From: Bradyrhizobium sp. BRP22
GTDB taxonomy: Bacteria > Pseudomonadota > Alphaproteobacteria > Rhizobiales > Xanthobacteraceae
Assembly (NCBI RefSeq): GCF_020194175.1
Contig: NZ_JADYVX010000048.1
Location: forward strand, 1 to 51,290
Reading direction: 5' to 3'
DNA length: 51,290 bases
The stretch's first letter is position 1, and the number at the start of each line of letters is the position of its first letter. A program made the translations under genes and the position numbers. The notes under the pieces were generated by a model, which saw only the letters and a program-made list of their open reading frames with translations, had not been told where the DNA came from and did not search any database. This document shows positions 1 to 9,527 of the stretch, piece after piece.

Positions 1-108
1 ACAGGATGGACTGATCTGAAGCGCCGCTGCAATCGAGCGAACGGTCTCGCCTGCATCAGCGCGCTTAAGCGCCAGTTCGCGGATGTCTTCCGAATAGGGT
101 CGCGTCAT
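1..108 (-). CDS. IS630-type transposase, N-terminal 36 residues (cut by window edge)
   Basis: Reading leftward from an ATG at 106-108, the 36 visible codons begin MTRPYSEDIRELALKRA and continue with an AGETVRSIAAAL helix-turn-helix. This is the typical N-terminus of IS630-family transposases, where it binds the element's inverted repeats before the DDE domain cuts at TA targets. The rest of the protein lies outside the window. The element's end should fall in the roughly 50 bases to the right of the start codon, but I could not fix the inverted repeat. The family call rests only on the HTH segment. Confidence 0.7.
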   Translation of the reverse strand, partial: MTRPYSEDIRELALKRADAGETVRSIAAALQISPSC

Positions 109-670
109 CCATGCTGGCCCCCAGCCCAGCATGGAGTTTGAATCAGAAATTCCTCCAATTGGGAATCCCGATTCCGCTAAAAAACAACACGCTCTAGTGC
201 GGGGCGTATGCAATGGCACGAAGCACGTTGCCACGGGCCAATCCTATCCGATCCCGTTTGCCGCTGGGCTCGATTATTATCGGCCACCAGCGTTCGGGGC
301 GTGCCTTACAGCCATTCCGTTATCACAACTAACCCGAGCAACCCCATCACGACCACAACGCCGCTTTGCCGGAGCGGAGAGGTGGCCGAGACGTAGACTT
401 TCCGGCTGGTTCTGCAGTCACCCACCAGCGAGATACCGAATGACCGCAAACGAGCCGATCACGACGAGGGCGGTCACAGCGATTGAAAATACGAATCGCA
501 CGTCATGCTCCCAAGGACGCTACGCAAAGCCGCGGTTGGTGCTCCCGTCCGTGCGCGCCCGTGCTCACCGGTAGGGTCTCCGCATTCTTACGGATGCAAA
601 TTTCATTCCCTCGTCAAGCGTTCTGGCTTTTAATCCCGGTATTCTGTCACCAGTTGATGTTTTCGAATTG
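109..670. other. no recognisable gene
   Basis: Open frames here are short and have low-quality composition in every frame. I see no ribosome binding site followed by a plausible protein. The right edge of the IS630-type element lies at the left end and a terminator closes the stretch on the right. The transcript that this terminator ends was not identified and could be a small RNA. Confidence 0.4.
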
Positions 671-697
671 CCCGGCAGGCGTGACTGCCGGGTTTTT
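671..697 (+). terminator. Rho-independent terminator
   Basis: A perfect 8-bp GC-rich stem (CCCGGCAG paired with CTGCCGGG) with a 6-base loop is followed directly by TTTTT. The T-tract lies on the right, so it terminates plus-strand transcription. No convincing plus-strand gene precedes it; the source could be an untranslated or small RNA, or a lost gene. Confidence 0.75.
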
Positions 698-807
698 CGT
701 GCGTGCTTGCTCATGGCTGCTGATCGCCCCCGCGTGGGAGCTATTGATTCGGTCGCAACTCAGACCTCCGACCATGCAGCGGCTAGTTTCCTGGGCTAGG
801 CGTCAGT

Positions 808-1045
808 CTAGGTTGTCACTTGCCGCTCGAAGTCGCCTCCGGCGCTCCGATACGGATCAAACCAACGGCGTGTCCACTGCTCGCCAGCCTCAAGATCCGC
901 TTCGTCACTATCCGTCGCGGTGTCTTCCAAAACAACGCCTCTCACTCGATCGGCGCCTGCACGAGTGAACCAGCGACACGAGCGCGTCGTCCCGTCGGCT
1001 TGGATAATCATAGAACGCGACGCGGTAGACCGTGATCTTTGCCAT
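808..1045 (-). pseudogene. short conserved rhizobial hypothetical protein, frameshifted
   Basis: An ATG at 1043-1045 opens MAKITVYRVAFYD. The frame then switches by one base near 1005-1012, and the sensible continuation is IQADGTTRS followed by an acidic tail (DTATDSDEADLEAGEQWTRR). Joined, the two frames give about 78 residues that look like a family of small cytoplasmic hypothetical proteins common in Bradyrhizobium (from memory, so inference). Each frame alone is incoherent. The function is unknown. The one-base insertion may be real decay or a sequencing error. Confidence 0.5.
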
Positions 1046-1201
1046 GCTTTCTGCTCTCGTCATTGGAGGGCGCGGCATTTCAAGGCAACCAGAGAGCGAG
1101 TGAAAGGTGAACTGCGCCACTCCAATACCTCGCACTCGAAATGCAACAGGCTGGAAGGGCCGTGGCGCAAGCTGTGGTTCACACCACGGCCCCGCATTAG
1201 A

Positions 1202-1360
1202 TTATGCTAGCCGGCTGCAATGCTCGCAACGGGGGCGGCCGCCCGTCCCCTGAACTAGATACTGGCTTTCGATATTGTTGCCTTCAGTGCACTTATTGTT
1301 GTCGTGGTACACGTTTTTTGCGTTCAGCTTTTTTGAGTGGAATGGAGGTACTTTAGCCAC
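1202..1360 (-). CDS. 52-residue Cys-containing small protein
   Basis: A GTG start (1358-1360) with GGGAG about 8 bases upstream opens an uninterrupted 52-codon frame ending at TAA 1202-1204. The protein starts VAKVPPFHSKKLN, contains NKCTEGNNIE, and ends GRPRCEHCSRLA. The C-x2-C pair near the C-terminus, together with the earlier Cys in the CTEGNN motif, suggests a small metal-binding knuckle. I recall the CTEGN...RPxCxxC pattern from rhizobial hypothetical proteins. No function is known to me. The gene is short and intact among decayed neighbours. Confidence 0.6.
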   Translation of the reverse strand: MAKVPPFHSKKLNAKNVYHDNNKCTEGNNIESQYLVQGTGGRPRCEHCSRLA

Positions 1361-1579
1361 GGTCAAGGCTCCCGTTTAAATAGCGCGGCCACATGCTGCG
1401 CCGGAAGGTAGTGCCAGATTCCCGCAACTTTTTCGAGTCATAAAATAGAATAACAACTCAAAGGATGTGGTGCTTTCCAACCGGATGGCGTCAGGCGATC
1501 ACGCTGTACAAGTAGGTGCGGTCGGACGAGGTGAGCTGGCGCACTCCCTAAGTGGCGCCAACAATGAATCGATTGCCCG

Positions 1580-2434
1580 CTAATTTGGCCCCTCTTTCAG
1601 GCAGATGAATGCGCCCACGTTCTTGTCCAGCAATCCAAGGTCAAGGAAATGCAGATACCACTCTACTTTCGGTCTCTTAGAAATTGGAACGCCAGCTTGT
1701 TCGTACAGGCAGCGAACATAGTTGGGGTCATCCAGGCTCGGATCAATTCCAGCCACGAGTCGCGCATACACGGTTGCGGCCCTGACAAATTCGATCTTGT
1801 GTCCGGACAGGGTAATCACGGTGGGTACGATGACTGATGCGGGAGCGAGTCCTCTTGCCGACCTCTGGTCGAAGATCTGCCAAAGATGGTCTCGTTCTGC
1901 AGTGATAGTTGGATTCGATTCGGTCTGCTCGAAAACGGCATGATTAAAGATTCCGACGACCATAAACTTGTCCCTAGTTACGTACGCGAACATCACGTTG
2001 TCGGATCGCACGGCATTCCCAGGAGCGGCGTCGAAGTGCAGATGATGGTATCCCATCACGTTTAGCATCAAGTCTTTGTCGGCCCATCGGTCAACGTCTG
2101 AGCCGCGCTCGGTAGCAGCTGGCGTAAAGCCACGCGTATGCGGCTGAAGGGATAGGTAGGGGGTGAGATCCGCTCCGCTCCTCACCTTCTCAAGCAGCGA
2201 TTGAACCTCGTGAGCTAGCGACTGCCACCTGGGATCGGCCGTAGCGGTAGGCTCAATCACGACAGCGCGCGCACGCGGCGCGATATACCTAATCCGCCAC
2301 TTTCGGTGATCGATGAGTAGTGCTCCCAGCGACTTCGATTGGAGCGCTTGAAGCGAAGCCTTGTCGTTCGGAAACTTCGGGATGTCCTTCGCGATTGCGA
2401 GGCGAAATGCCTTAACGCGCTTCGATTCAGCCAT
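1580..2434 (-). CDS. hypothetical protein, 284 aa, with HH-x-H core
   Basis: This is a complete frame with an ATG at 2434 and a GGAGACC-like ribosome binding site a few bases upstream. I see no signal peptide or membrane segment, so it is probably cytoplasmic. The central part carries GYHHLHFDA, then NVMFAYVTRDKFMVVGIFNHAVFE, giving a regular beta/alpha pattern with three or four conserved-looking histidines (about residues 130-170). This might be a metal-dependent or nuclease-like core, but I do not recognise the family and assign no function. The C-terminus (ISKRPKVEWYLHFLDLGLL) is also well structured. Codon use resembles real coding sequence, unlike most surrounding frames. It stands alone with no operon partner. 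Confidence 0.75.
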   Translation of the reverse strand: MAESKRVKAFRLAIAKDIPKFPNDKASLQALQSKSLGALLIDHRKWRIRYIAPRARAVVIEPTATADPRWQSLAHEVQSLLEKVRSGADLTPYLSLQPHTRGFTPAATERGSDVDRWADKDLMLNVMGYHHLHFDAAPGNAVRSDNVMFAYVTRDKFMVVGIFNHAVFEQTESNPTITAERDHLWQIFDQRSARGLAPASVIVPTVITLSGHKIEFVRAATVYARLVAGIDPSLDDPNYVRCLYEQAGVPISKRPKVEWYLHFLDLGLLDKNVGAFICLKEGPN

Positions 2435-2672
2435 GACTTCCGGTCTCCAGTTGAGGCAACGAGCAAGTTCCCACAGACGGCGCGTCGAAGCGCCCGCCAG
2501 AAAAGGGGAATTGATTATTTAACGATCAGCGCGAGGGTGTTCGTGGGTGTGGCAACCCGGACCGAAAAAAACCGTAATGCTTTGGCGAGGATGTGCCTCT
2601 CGATTGGCAGCGAGGGCGGCGGCTGAAGTGTAACTCTCCGGTTCGGAAGATACGACGCACGAGCTTGGCGGC

Positions 2673-3000
2673 TCAGGCGACTGGAACCTGGGGGAGCACG
2701 CGCTCCAGATTGGCCTTGCGCATCGAGGGCGGCAGCTTGCGCAAATCCTCGCCGTCGGCGGCCAAGATGTCGAAGGCGTAGAGCTGCACCTCGTTGTTGT
2801 GCTTGCCGGAGTGCACGCCGTCCGATCCGAGATGCCATCCACCGAGTAGCACCGCCCTCGCCGTCAATCACGAGTTGTTCGCGCCCGTTTGAGAGGGCGG
2901 CGTCCAGGATGAACGACTAGCGCTTGGTGTAGTGATGGCCGCCGTTGGTCCGGAGCTGCACCGTGCCGCCGTCGCAGATCACCATCAGGCGGTATCCGTC
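2673..3000 (-). pseudogene. ATP-dependent DNA ligase (LigD type), fragment
   Basis: In the leftward direction three frames together spell the adenylation domain of an ATP-dependent DNA ligase: DGYRLMVICDGG, then GHHYTKR, then LVIDGE, then HSGKHNNEVQLYAFDIL and GEDLRKLPPSMRKANLERVL. Bacterial LigD-type ligases seal double-strand breaks in non-homologous end joining. The N-terminal KYDG region and everything after the lane ending QVPVA are missing. There is an in-frame stop after YTKR and at least one frameshift near 2850. This is a dead gene; rhizobia usually carry several ligD-like paralogues elsewhere. Confidence 0.75.
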
Positions 3001-3275
3001 ATGTACAAGTCATCCTCGTCCGGGAAATTGATCGCGTGTGCCGCCATCAGCGCCACGCGGAGAACCATTGTGGCGCTGGCGCGCTCCGGAGCGGCTTTCC
3101 CGGCCCATCACACCATTCGCTCTGCACCCTTCAGGCTGATTGTTCTATCGGTTTTCTTCAGTTTTTTTGAACCTTTCCAGCCTGACGATCACCCGCCTTA
3201 ACATGTTTAGTTGCAATTGCCGCGCAAATTCATCATAGCTCTCTCAGCATCCCAAATTTTCAGCCTCACAATACT

Positions 3276-3318
3276 TCGCCGCGTTGCATACGACCAGCTG
3301 ACGTATGCAACGCGGCGA
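3276..3318. repeat. perfect 17-bp inverted repeat with 9-nt loop
   Basis: The arms TCGCCGCGTTGCATACG (3276-3292) and CGTATGCAACGCGGCGA (3302-3318) are exact reverse complements, separated by ACCAGCTGA, which itself contains the palindrome CAGCTG. No T-tract follows on either strand, so an ordinary terminator is unlikely. It may be a cruciform, a REP-type element or a dimeric protein site. It lies between a ligase fragment and a possible HTH-gene remnant. Confidence 0.8.
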
Positions 3319-3379
3319 GCGGCCATGCTGATTTCTAGCAATGCGATAGTGAGCTTATTTTGGAGGAGCAGCTTTTCCT

Positions 3380-3535
3380 GATGAAGAACACCACAAAAAT
3401 GACCATCAACGGACAAAGCAGTCCAAACCGACCAAGCAGAGCACGCAGACCATCGGCAAGCTGATCCGCGACACCCGCAAGCGCAAAGGAATCAGCGCCG
3501 AACTTGTCGCCTGCGCATGCAACGTCACCGTTAGC
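3380..3535 (+). pseudogene. Xre-like helix-turn-helix protein remnant
   Basis: One plus frame reads KQSTQTIGKLIRDTRKRKGISAELV and then ACNVTVS, which matches the start of Xre/Cro-type HTH domains (IRxxRKRKGIS...VA). An ATG at about 3380 opens a different frame (MKNTTKMTINGQ), so a one-base shift separates start and HTH. The sequence becomes non-sensical after the second helix. DNA-binding regulator by inference only. Confidence 0.35.
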
Positions 3536-3597
3536 GCGCGGCAGCATGCTAGCTCAACTGAGATGGCTCGTCGGACGCCTGCGCTTAGTCGCCCTTG

Positions 3598-3840
3598 TTA
3601 AACGAAGTAGACCAACTCGTGCAAACAGCGCCACTGCCCGTGCGAGCACGTCGGACAGACAAAAAGCTGCCGGCTGCCAGGCGGATCAGCAATAATCTCT
3701 ACTTTGCCTCTTCGTGGGGGACTACCGACTGCCAGTGAGATAAATTCTCTGCAGTCTTCATTGTCGCAATAAAGGCCCGAGTTTGAGCTTCCCACAACTC
3801 CCTTGGTGCCCCGCAGCGGTTCAGTGGGACTCGTCGTCAA
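3598..3840 (-). CDS. small Cys-rich hypothetical protein, 80 aa
   Basis: The open frame starts at ATG 3838-3840 and ends at 3598. It contains LYCDNEDCREF (C-x4-C, about residues 25-30) and LFVCPTCSHGQW (C-x2-C, about 62-65), so four cysteines could hold one zinc. A GTG inside (VGSSNSGLYC) preceded by AAGGGAG is an alternative start, which would leave a compact zinc-ribbon-like protein of roughly 65 residues. There is no signal peptide. Function unknown. It is one of several intact Cys-rich mini-proteins in this window. Confidence 0.55.
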   Translation of the reverse strand: MTTSPTEPLRGTKGVVGSSNSGLYCDNEDCREFISLAVGSPPRRGKVEIIADPPGSRQLFVCPTCSHGQWRCLHELVYFV

Positions 3841-4140
3841 ATGGATGCGGTGAATGATAATGAGTGGAGCTCCCCTGTTGCACCTTCATCACGACCGAAT
3901 AAATCATAAAGTCGCCGTGGGGTTCCTTCTTAATGTGCCAACAGAGCGGCGCGTTCAGGCGTGATCTTCACATAGGTACCGTTTTCGTGCATCAGCCAGG
4001 CGCGCTCGATCACAACTTGATGCAAGTGCCGTACGCGGCCCCGGCGTGCACCGCAGAGATTGCACCTTGGAAGCGAGAGCCCGTAACATTGAAAGTTCCT
4101 CTGTGTTGGAGGGAATGTAATTCCATCGAAGGAAGTGTCG

Positions 4141-4611
4141 CCCTGAACAAGAAGGTCGCGCTCGCCTTCGCCGTTCCGGCTACGGCTCAGTAGCCGGGCC
4201 GAGTGAGAGGTCGGAACGCTTTCCTGCAAAATCGCTCCCAGCGTCGGCATGGTTATTGGGGGGACAGCAGCAACTGAACTGCGTTTATGCATCTGCACGA
4301 GGCAGGGCGTGACGCCTACCAAGATACCATCAGCACGTTTGGGCTCGACATAGGTGCAACATCCGGCGGTCAACTTGCGTGGGCCGTGTTTGCGCCGACC
4401 ACGCTGCGCCGGGGAGCGCTGGCAGGAAGCTATGGTGGCGCTAGCGTCGGCGGTGCCATTGGCGTCGGAATGGGGCCAATGTCCTCGTCGGAGGCTCAGA
4501 CCGCACCGTCAGTTTGCAGCCGGCATCAGTAGAGGCCCAGACCGGTCTGAATGTAGCGGCGGGTATATCCAATTTGGAGCTGCGGCCGGTCGCGCCGCCC
4601 GCACGGCGTAG
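4141..4611 (+). pseudogene. DUF992-family secreted protein, multiply frameshifted
   Basis: Fragments in three frames line up with the alphaproteobacterial DUF992 family: a signal-peptide-like start (KKVALAFAVPATAQ), VGTLSCKIAPSVGMVIGG, QQLNCVYASARGR, DAYQDTISTFGLDIGATSGG, LAWAVFAPTTLRRGALAGSY, and after a one-base loss near 4475, NVLVGGSDRTVSLQP and AQTGLNVAAGISNLELR. A stop codon follows the signal peptide and at least three indels separate the blocks. The family is exported and of unknown function. Confidence 0.7.
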
Positions 4612-5145
4612 GCCCTCCTGATTCAGTGGCCGCGGCCAAGGCTGTGCGGCGGCATACTGAAGCGGGCGAGCAACAATTCGCGGCCGATGGTCGCCTAGCT
4701 CAGCGTTCGCTGGCCCACTAAGCGGAAGGCGGATACTGGGCGGAGATCTTGGTCGGCCGCAGCGCTACGATGTGAATGCGCTTGCAGGGATAGCCGGGTT
4801 TCACCGAGCAGCTTAAGCGATGTAGCGGTCAGCTCGTGGATCGGTGTTGTCTTCGGCCGGCGGACGATGTCGAGCGCGACCCCCTTAGTACGGCCTGCAG
4901 CCAAGGCACTCATCTCAAAATAGCTGTAGCCGGCATTCCCATCAACCGCACTAGTTTGGCTTTAAAAGCGGCGGGATACAACCACGCTGACTTGCATGCA
5001 CGCAAATGGCTTCGGCATTGAATGATCGGAGTAGTCTCGGCGCTTTTGCTTATGGATACTGCCTTGTCACCATTTTTCACGGGCACTGGTGCGATGCGCC
5101 GCGGCAGTTGTCATTGCTCCGCCAGCCGAGCGCAACAATTCTCGA

Positions 5146-5608
5146 TCATGGTCTCGCTGACGTCGCTCGGATAGCAAAGTGGGGCGCGGCCGCCCGGCCG
5201 ACTGTAGGCGCTGCGGCCTCCGCAGGCTCGCCCATTTCGCTTGAGGTCGTCCGGGGTGCCCGGCAGCATGGTATGCCCGGCGGCCCTCCCGGATCATCAA
5301 GGCGGCGATCGCCGCGGCGGTGAGGACCTCGGTCGCTCGCTTCGCAGGTGCCGAGGGCGCCGCTTCGCGCGGGCCGCTGAGTGGTTTGCTGGTCCGCTCT
5401 GTGGGCGCTGTCCGAAATCATTGCTGTGCGGGCGGGGCGGACGGACTCCCGAGGCGGCGCCGGTGCCGCGGCCTTCGGGGATGCTTCCGGTGATCTTGAC
5501 AGCGCAGGGACGGCGGCGATGGTGGCCCGGCAGGGAAGGCGGCGCGGCGGGCTGATAGAAGCCGTAGCCCAACAGAGCCAGCTCAGCCGTCATCGCAAAT
5601 TTCCGCAT
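5146..5608 (-). pseudogene. possible secreted Ala/Pro-rich protein, frameshifted
   Basis: An ATG at 5606-5608 preceded by AGGGAGC opens MRKFAMTAELALLGYGFYQ, which looks like a short signal peptide. The same frame then becomes Arg/Pro-rich, while a neighbouring frame gives an Ala/Pro/Ser-rich stretch that could be the original mature part. I cannot name the family. The start site and signal peptide are the only solid evidence. Confidence 0.35.
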
Positions 5609-5669
5609 AGAGCTCCCTGAAGCTGGCCGAGATTTGCTCAACTTGCGCGCGAATTCAGGACGGTTGCTC

Positions 5670-7099
5670 TTAGCTGCCCGATACTCGTCGTCGGATTTGC
5701 TTGGAATCGGCGCCCTTAGTGCGCCGATTGGAGCGTCGCAATGCCGCCGGCGGCGACGCCCTTGTCAGACTTCGTAGGGACCGCCATTGTGCACTTGTAA
5801 AGTGCTGGAACAGCACGCCGACCAAGAAGCCGCTGAGGGCTGATTGAACTGCGACAAAGGCGCTGAAGGACAACACGTCGAAAAAATCCAGCGTGGTCCC
5901 GGGCAGCGGCGGAGATCCCAAAAAAGCGATCAAGGTCGCAGCAAGTTGCAGCGCGCCCTGCCACCCCGCGGCGGCGAACGAAATCGCCGTCGACTTTCCC
6001 GCGCGGTCTACATAGACGCCGATGAAATAGCCGAGCACAGCTTGGCTGGATGCAAAGAGAAACGGTGCGATCGTAAATTCTCCGCGCAGATATATGCTGA
6101 ACCGGGATAGTGAAGAACAGAGATGCGCTGTAAGCAGCCAACGCAATTATCAGGTTCTCCGGGCGGTCGAAGTTGGAGGCGTCCTCGCTTCGCCATTTAC
6201 GCTTCAGTTTGATCGCGAGAATCATGACGATCGAATAGTTCAAGGTAAAGGTGAGCGAATATCCGATCACGCCGGCCCGATCTGGTATCAGCGCCTCTTC
6301 GCCGCGCAGATACGCTAAGCCAGCATAGGCCACATTGGCAACGAGCAAGATCAGGAACATCGAGCCGATCACGCGAACGACGGCATCCCAATCGAAGAGT
6401 GGGATTGGTGGGATGCTGATGGTGAAACCCAGTTCGTTGAGAGTTTCGCTCATGTCCTCCGGCGTCAGTTCGATCGCAAAAGCGGATAGCGCAGTCAGTA
6501 GGCATAGCGTTTCGTAGAGGGTATCGCATCTCGTCTGAAGCTCTTGGCGGCGCGCAGAGAGCGCTCTGATGTCCTGCTTGTCGATATTGGCCGATATGTA
6601 ACTATCTATGTCGGCGACGTCGGCGGGGACCAGTTTCTCCTGATCAACCAGATATGCGGTGAGCGCGGTTCGTAATTCCTGGCTCTGGTTTGCGAGTTGG
6701 CGCAGGTCGCGGTCAAGCTTGATCTTGAATTCGGTGAATTTTCCATCCGCCATGATAGATTGGAGTTGAGTGCGTAGGCATCGAGCCGCGATCAGTCTCT
6801 GCTCGAGCGCCCCGACCAACTTGCCCTCAGCTGCTCGTATCGCGTCGCGAGTGGTAAGTGTCGGGCGAACGGCCGCCAATCAGCCGGCGGCGGGGAATAC
6901 GGAGCCTCGTAGAGTTTCTCAGCGAGTATCCGCGCACCGGAGCATCTCGATTGCCGAAGTCGATCGCGTAGTCCGGACTGTTGAAATGGAATCGTCCGTA
7001 GAAATATAGGGCTAACATTCCAGCGGGAACTATCCAGTAGGTTTGAGCCCACGCCAACAATTCTGCCTGAGATTTACCGGATAACGCCTGAGGTGACAT
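5670..7099 (-). pseudogene. multi-pass membrane protein with coiled cytoplasmic domain, frameshifted
   Basis: ATG at 7097-7099 with GGGAGG upstream opens MSPQALSGKSQAELLAWAQT and a first hydrophobic segment (YWIVPAGMLALYFYG). Reading then shifts frame near 6900 into an amphipathic helical region (about 6400-6880, ending in LYETLCLLTALSAFAIEL). It continues with hydrophobic segments FLILLVANVAYAGLAYL, SLTFTLNYSIVMILAI and LIIALAAYSASLFFTIPV, and shifts again near 6110 into FTIAPFLFASSQAVLGYFIG and a final pair of membrane helices ending at 5670. In total there are roughly six or seven membrane spans and about 470 residues. At least two frameshifts break it. I do not recognise the family; inner-membrane location is inferred. 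Confidence 0.6.
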
Positions 7100-7253
7100 G
7101 ACGCCTCCCGTGGAGAAGCAGCATGCATTCTACCCATCAAGGGTGTGCGCGAATGTGAGCCAACTCACACCCAACAACCAACACGTGCTTGTGAAGGGAG
7201 CTCAAGGGGACGCGGATCGCCGATCGGCTCGCACTTGTCATTTCTGAACGCTG

Positions 7254-7626
7254 TCATTGCTGCGAGTGACGTACGCAAGATCTAGCTGGACCGAAGGCTG
7301 TTTCCCGCGTCGAACGGTTCACAAGCGCAATGATGTCGACGTCGAGTAAGCCTTCGATCTTGTATTTCCAAACCTTCAAGCGCTCGAGCACCTGATGCTC
7401 CTAGCGGTGCTCGTGAGTGCTCGTTCCGCCAGCCCAGAAGCGATCGCTCGAGCCCGGCCTGCGGTTCTCGATCCACATAGTTACCTCCGATGCACGCTCC
7501 CACCGCCGGCGGCACGACGGCCGGGCCGAGCTCGGGCTGTTCTGCGGTCATTCGGATCGTGCGCCGGTCGAACCAATAGCCCTGCGGTGGGGGCGGAATG
7601 ACGGCGCTGACACAGACCAAACGCAC
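7254..7626 (-). pseudogene. hypothetical protein, frameshifted
   Basis: The upstream frame reads GYWFDRRTIRMTAEQPELGP, AVGACIGGNYVDREP and LLGWRNEHSRA. A second frame resumes with EGLLDVDIIALVNRSTRETA and runs to a stop at 7254. The two halves look like one protein of about 120 residues, with a frameshift in the middle. The true start is unclear. Family and function are unknown. Confidence 0.4.
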
Positions 7627-7804
7627 CGCCTCCGCAGGGCCTGACTCACCTTCGTAGACCGATGCAAGCTTTCAGGCTTGAACGGCCCAAAAGCTTGCAG
7701 CTCTAGTCCCGGTCCTTCGCTTGGTCCTAGTCTAGCCAAGGGGCGGTACCGTCGTCATTGTGTAATCTCAGCCGTCCGAAGCTTAGAGCAAGGAGCAAGC
7801 AATT

Positions 7805-9469
7805 TCAGTCAAACTTGTAGGAGGCCTGCAGAAACGTGCCCCATCGTTCCATGCGATGGTCCGCGGCACAGGAGTCCTTTACGCTGGTTTGGAGTCCACA
7901 TGGCCCAATAATGGCCACCGATGCCAACGCTGAAGTTTTCAGTGATGAAGTAGGACAGGACTGCCTAGACCTGCACACCACCGCCACCACTCCCGCGCTG
8001 ATCTGCGAAGGTTGTGTATTGACGCAGCAGATGGTTGTCGCGCCCGTGGAAATCCGTCCACGGCAGGTAAGCAACGTCGGCACTTACGCGCCAACGGTCG
8101 AGCAACATGGTGTCAGCGCTGAGCCGATGCGCAGCGCATTCCAATCAGTGTCTTGGCTGCCGACGATGCTTCTATCGCCCGGCACAAGGCATGGATTAGA
8201 CTAGGGGCGGCGATCTGAACACAGCCTATCGAGTCAGACTTCTGGCCGTAGTAGCTCCAACCCATAAACCCACCGACCTTATAGGTGCTGCCGCGCAGGA
8301 AATTGTAGCCGGTATCGGCGGTGTACTAGGTAAATCTTCCGTTGGCCTGACCCGATATCGTGTTGACGTAGGCGATGGGGACGCTCGCGTACGGAGGCGC
8401 TAAGCCCAATCTTCATCGTTCATATTTCCAGTGTTGAAGCGCCCGAACCCGATATTGCCCTTCAGGAAGATCCCCCATGGGCTGTCCACACGCTCGAACA
8501 ACTCACCGGCAAGCCCATCTAGCCCATGATAGGTGAGCCTTGATACGAGATCACTACTCCCGGAGTCCAATTGATACCTTCCTCGGCTTAACCACAGCCG
8601 TGTGCCGCTTTCCAGCGACCACCTATCAGCGAAGGCAATCGGCGATGCGCTGACAGTTGGCTTTGTCGCATATAGCGGCGTATCTGACGATGCCGGTCTC
8701 CATGGGGCGGCGTCAAAATGGTAGTTCAGCCCAAGCTTTCCGACGTGATAGCTGCTGGATAGGCTGGTGATGTTGGCGGAGACGGTTGCGAACGGCGGAC
8801 ACCGTAGGGTCGGAGGGGTCGCCACACTTGGTCCGCCAAACCTCAGATAGTCGTACTCAACCTTCAAGGACCAGGCCGATGTGAGGGCTTGCTCGACGCC
8901 CAGGCCGATTGTGCCACCGACATCACCATAGTCGAAATGGGTGGCATTTTGTGGCGCCCGGCCAAAGAATTCGTTGTTGTTGGTGACATCGCCGCGATTG
9001 TGCTGCCAAGCCAGGCCCGCCTTGAGATAAACCAGCGTGTGACCCTGCGGGCCAAACGCGTAATCCAGGCGACCCGTTCCGGTGACAAACACGTTTGGAC
9101 CGGCGGTGCAGTTTGCGCTCACCACAAAGCGGGAAACGGCAAGACGGGTGTTTACACCGACAGAAACAGCTCCACTTGCATCCAGTTCAAGGCCAAAAAC
9201 CCAGCGCTCCCTCTGCCAATTGTAGCCGATCTGACCTCCAGCCAAGAACACAGGGGTGTCGACAACGTCCCCATAGAGTGACGGACCATAGGGATCACTG
9301 AATGAGGTCAGCCCGTGGCCCCCACCGACGTGCCCGCCGATATATCCTCCGGTCCAGCTCCAGAGGACGGAGGGACCTTTACTGCCGGCTTAAGATCGGC
9401 CGAATTGACGGCACCGCCTGCAATGAGCGCAGCTGCTGTGACACCGCAAAAAAGAACTTCAGATCGCAT
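7805..9469 (-). pseudogene. outer-membrane beta-barrel protein, decayed
   Basis: ATG at 9467-9469 with GAGGTGA upstream opens a signal peptide (MRSEVLFCGVTAAALIAGGA). After a frameshift near 9330 the barrel follows: GGYIGGHVGGGHG, FLAGGQIGYNWQRERWVFGLE, LDYAFGPQGHTLVYLKAGLAW, TIGLGVEQALTSAWSLKVEYDYL, KLGLNYHF. These alternating aromatic/Gly strands and the GLGVEQ...SLKVEYDY pattern are typical of rhizobial Omp25/31-type porin-like proteins. Below 8400 several more strands survive in other frames (SGQANGRFT, AVLSYFITENFSVGIGGHYW), broken by stops. The original protein was about 550 residues. A 22-bp palindrome lies just upstream. Confidence 0.75.
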
Positions 9470-9505
9470 TTCACCTCACGAACACATGACGCGCGCCAAC
9501 TTGCG

Positions 9506-9527
9506 ACGTCGGCCAATTGGCCGACGT
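9506..9527. promoter_or_regulatory. 22-bp perfect palindrome, possible operator
   Basis: ACGTCGGCCAA followed immediately by its exact reverse complement TTGGCCGACGT gives a 22-bp palindrome without spacer. It sits 37-58 bases upstream of the ATG of the decayed outer-membrane protein gene, where a dimeric regulator would bind. No regulator is identified. It could also be chance in GC-rich DNA, but a palindrome of this length is rare. Confidence 0.55.

Noticed and set aside
212..235. Possible sigma-54 promoter (TGGCACG...TTGC)
   Set aside because: Spacing between GG and GC is 13 bases instead of 10.
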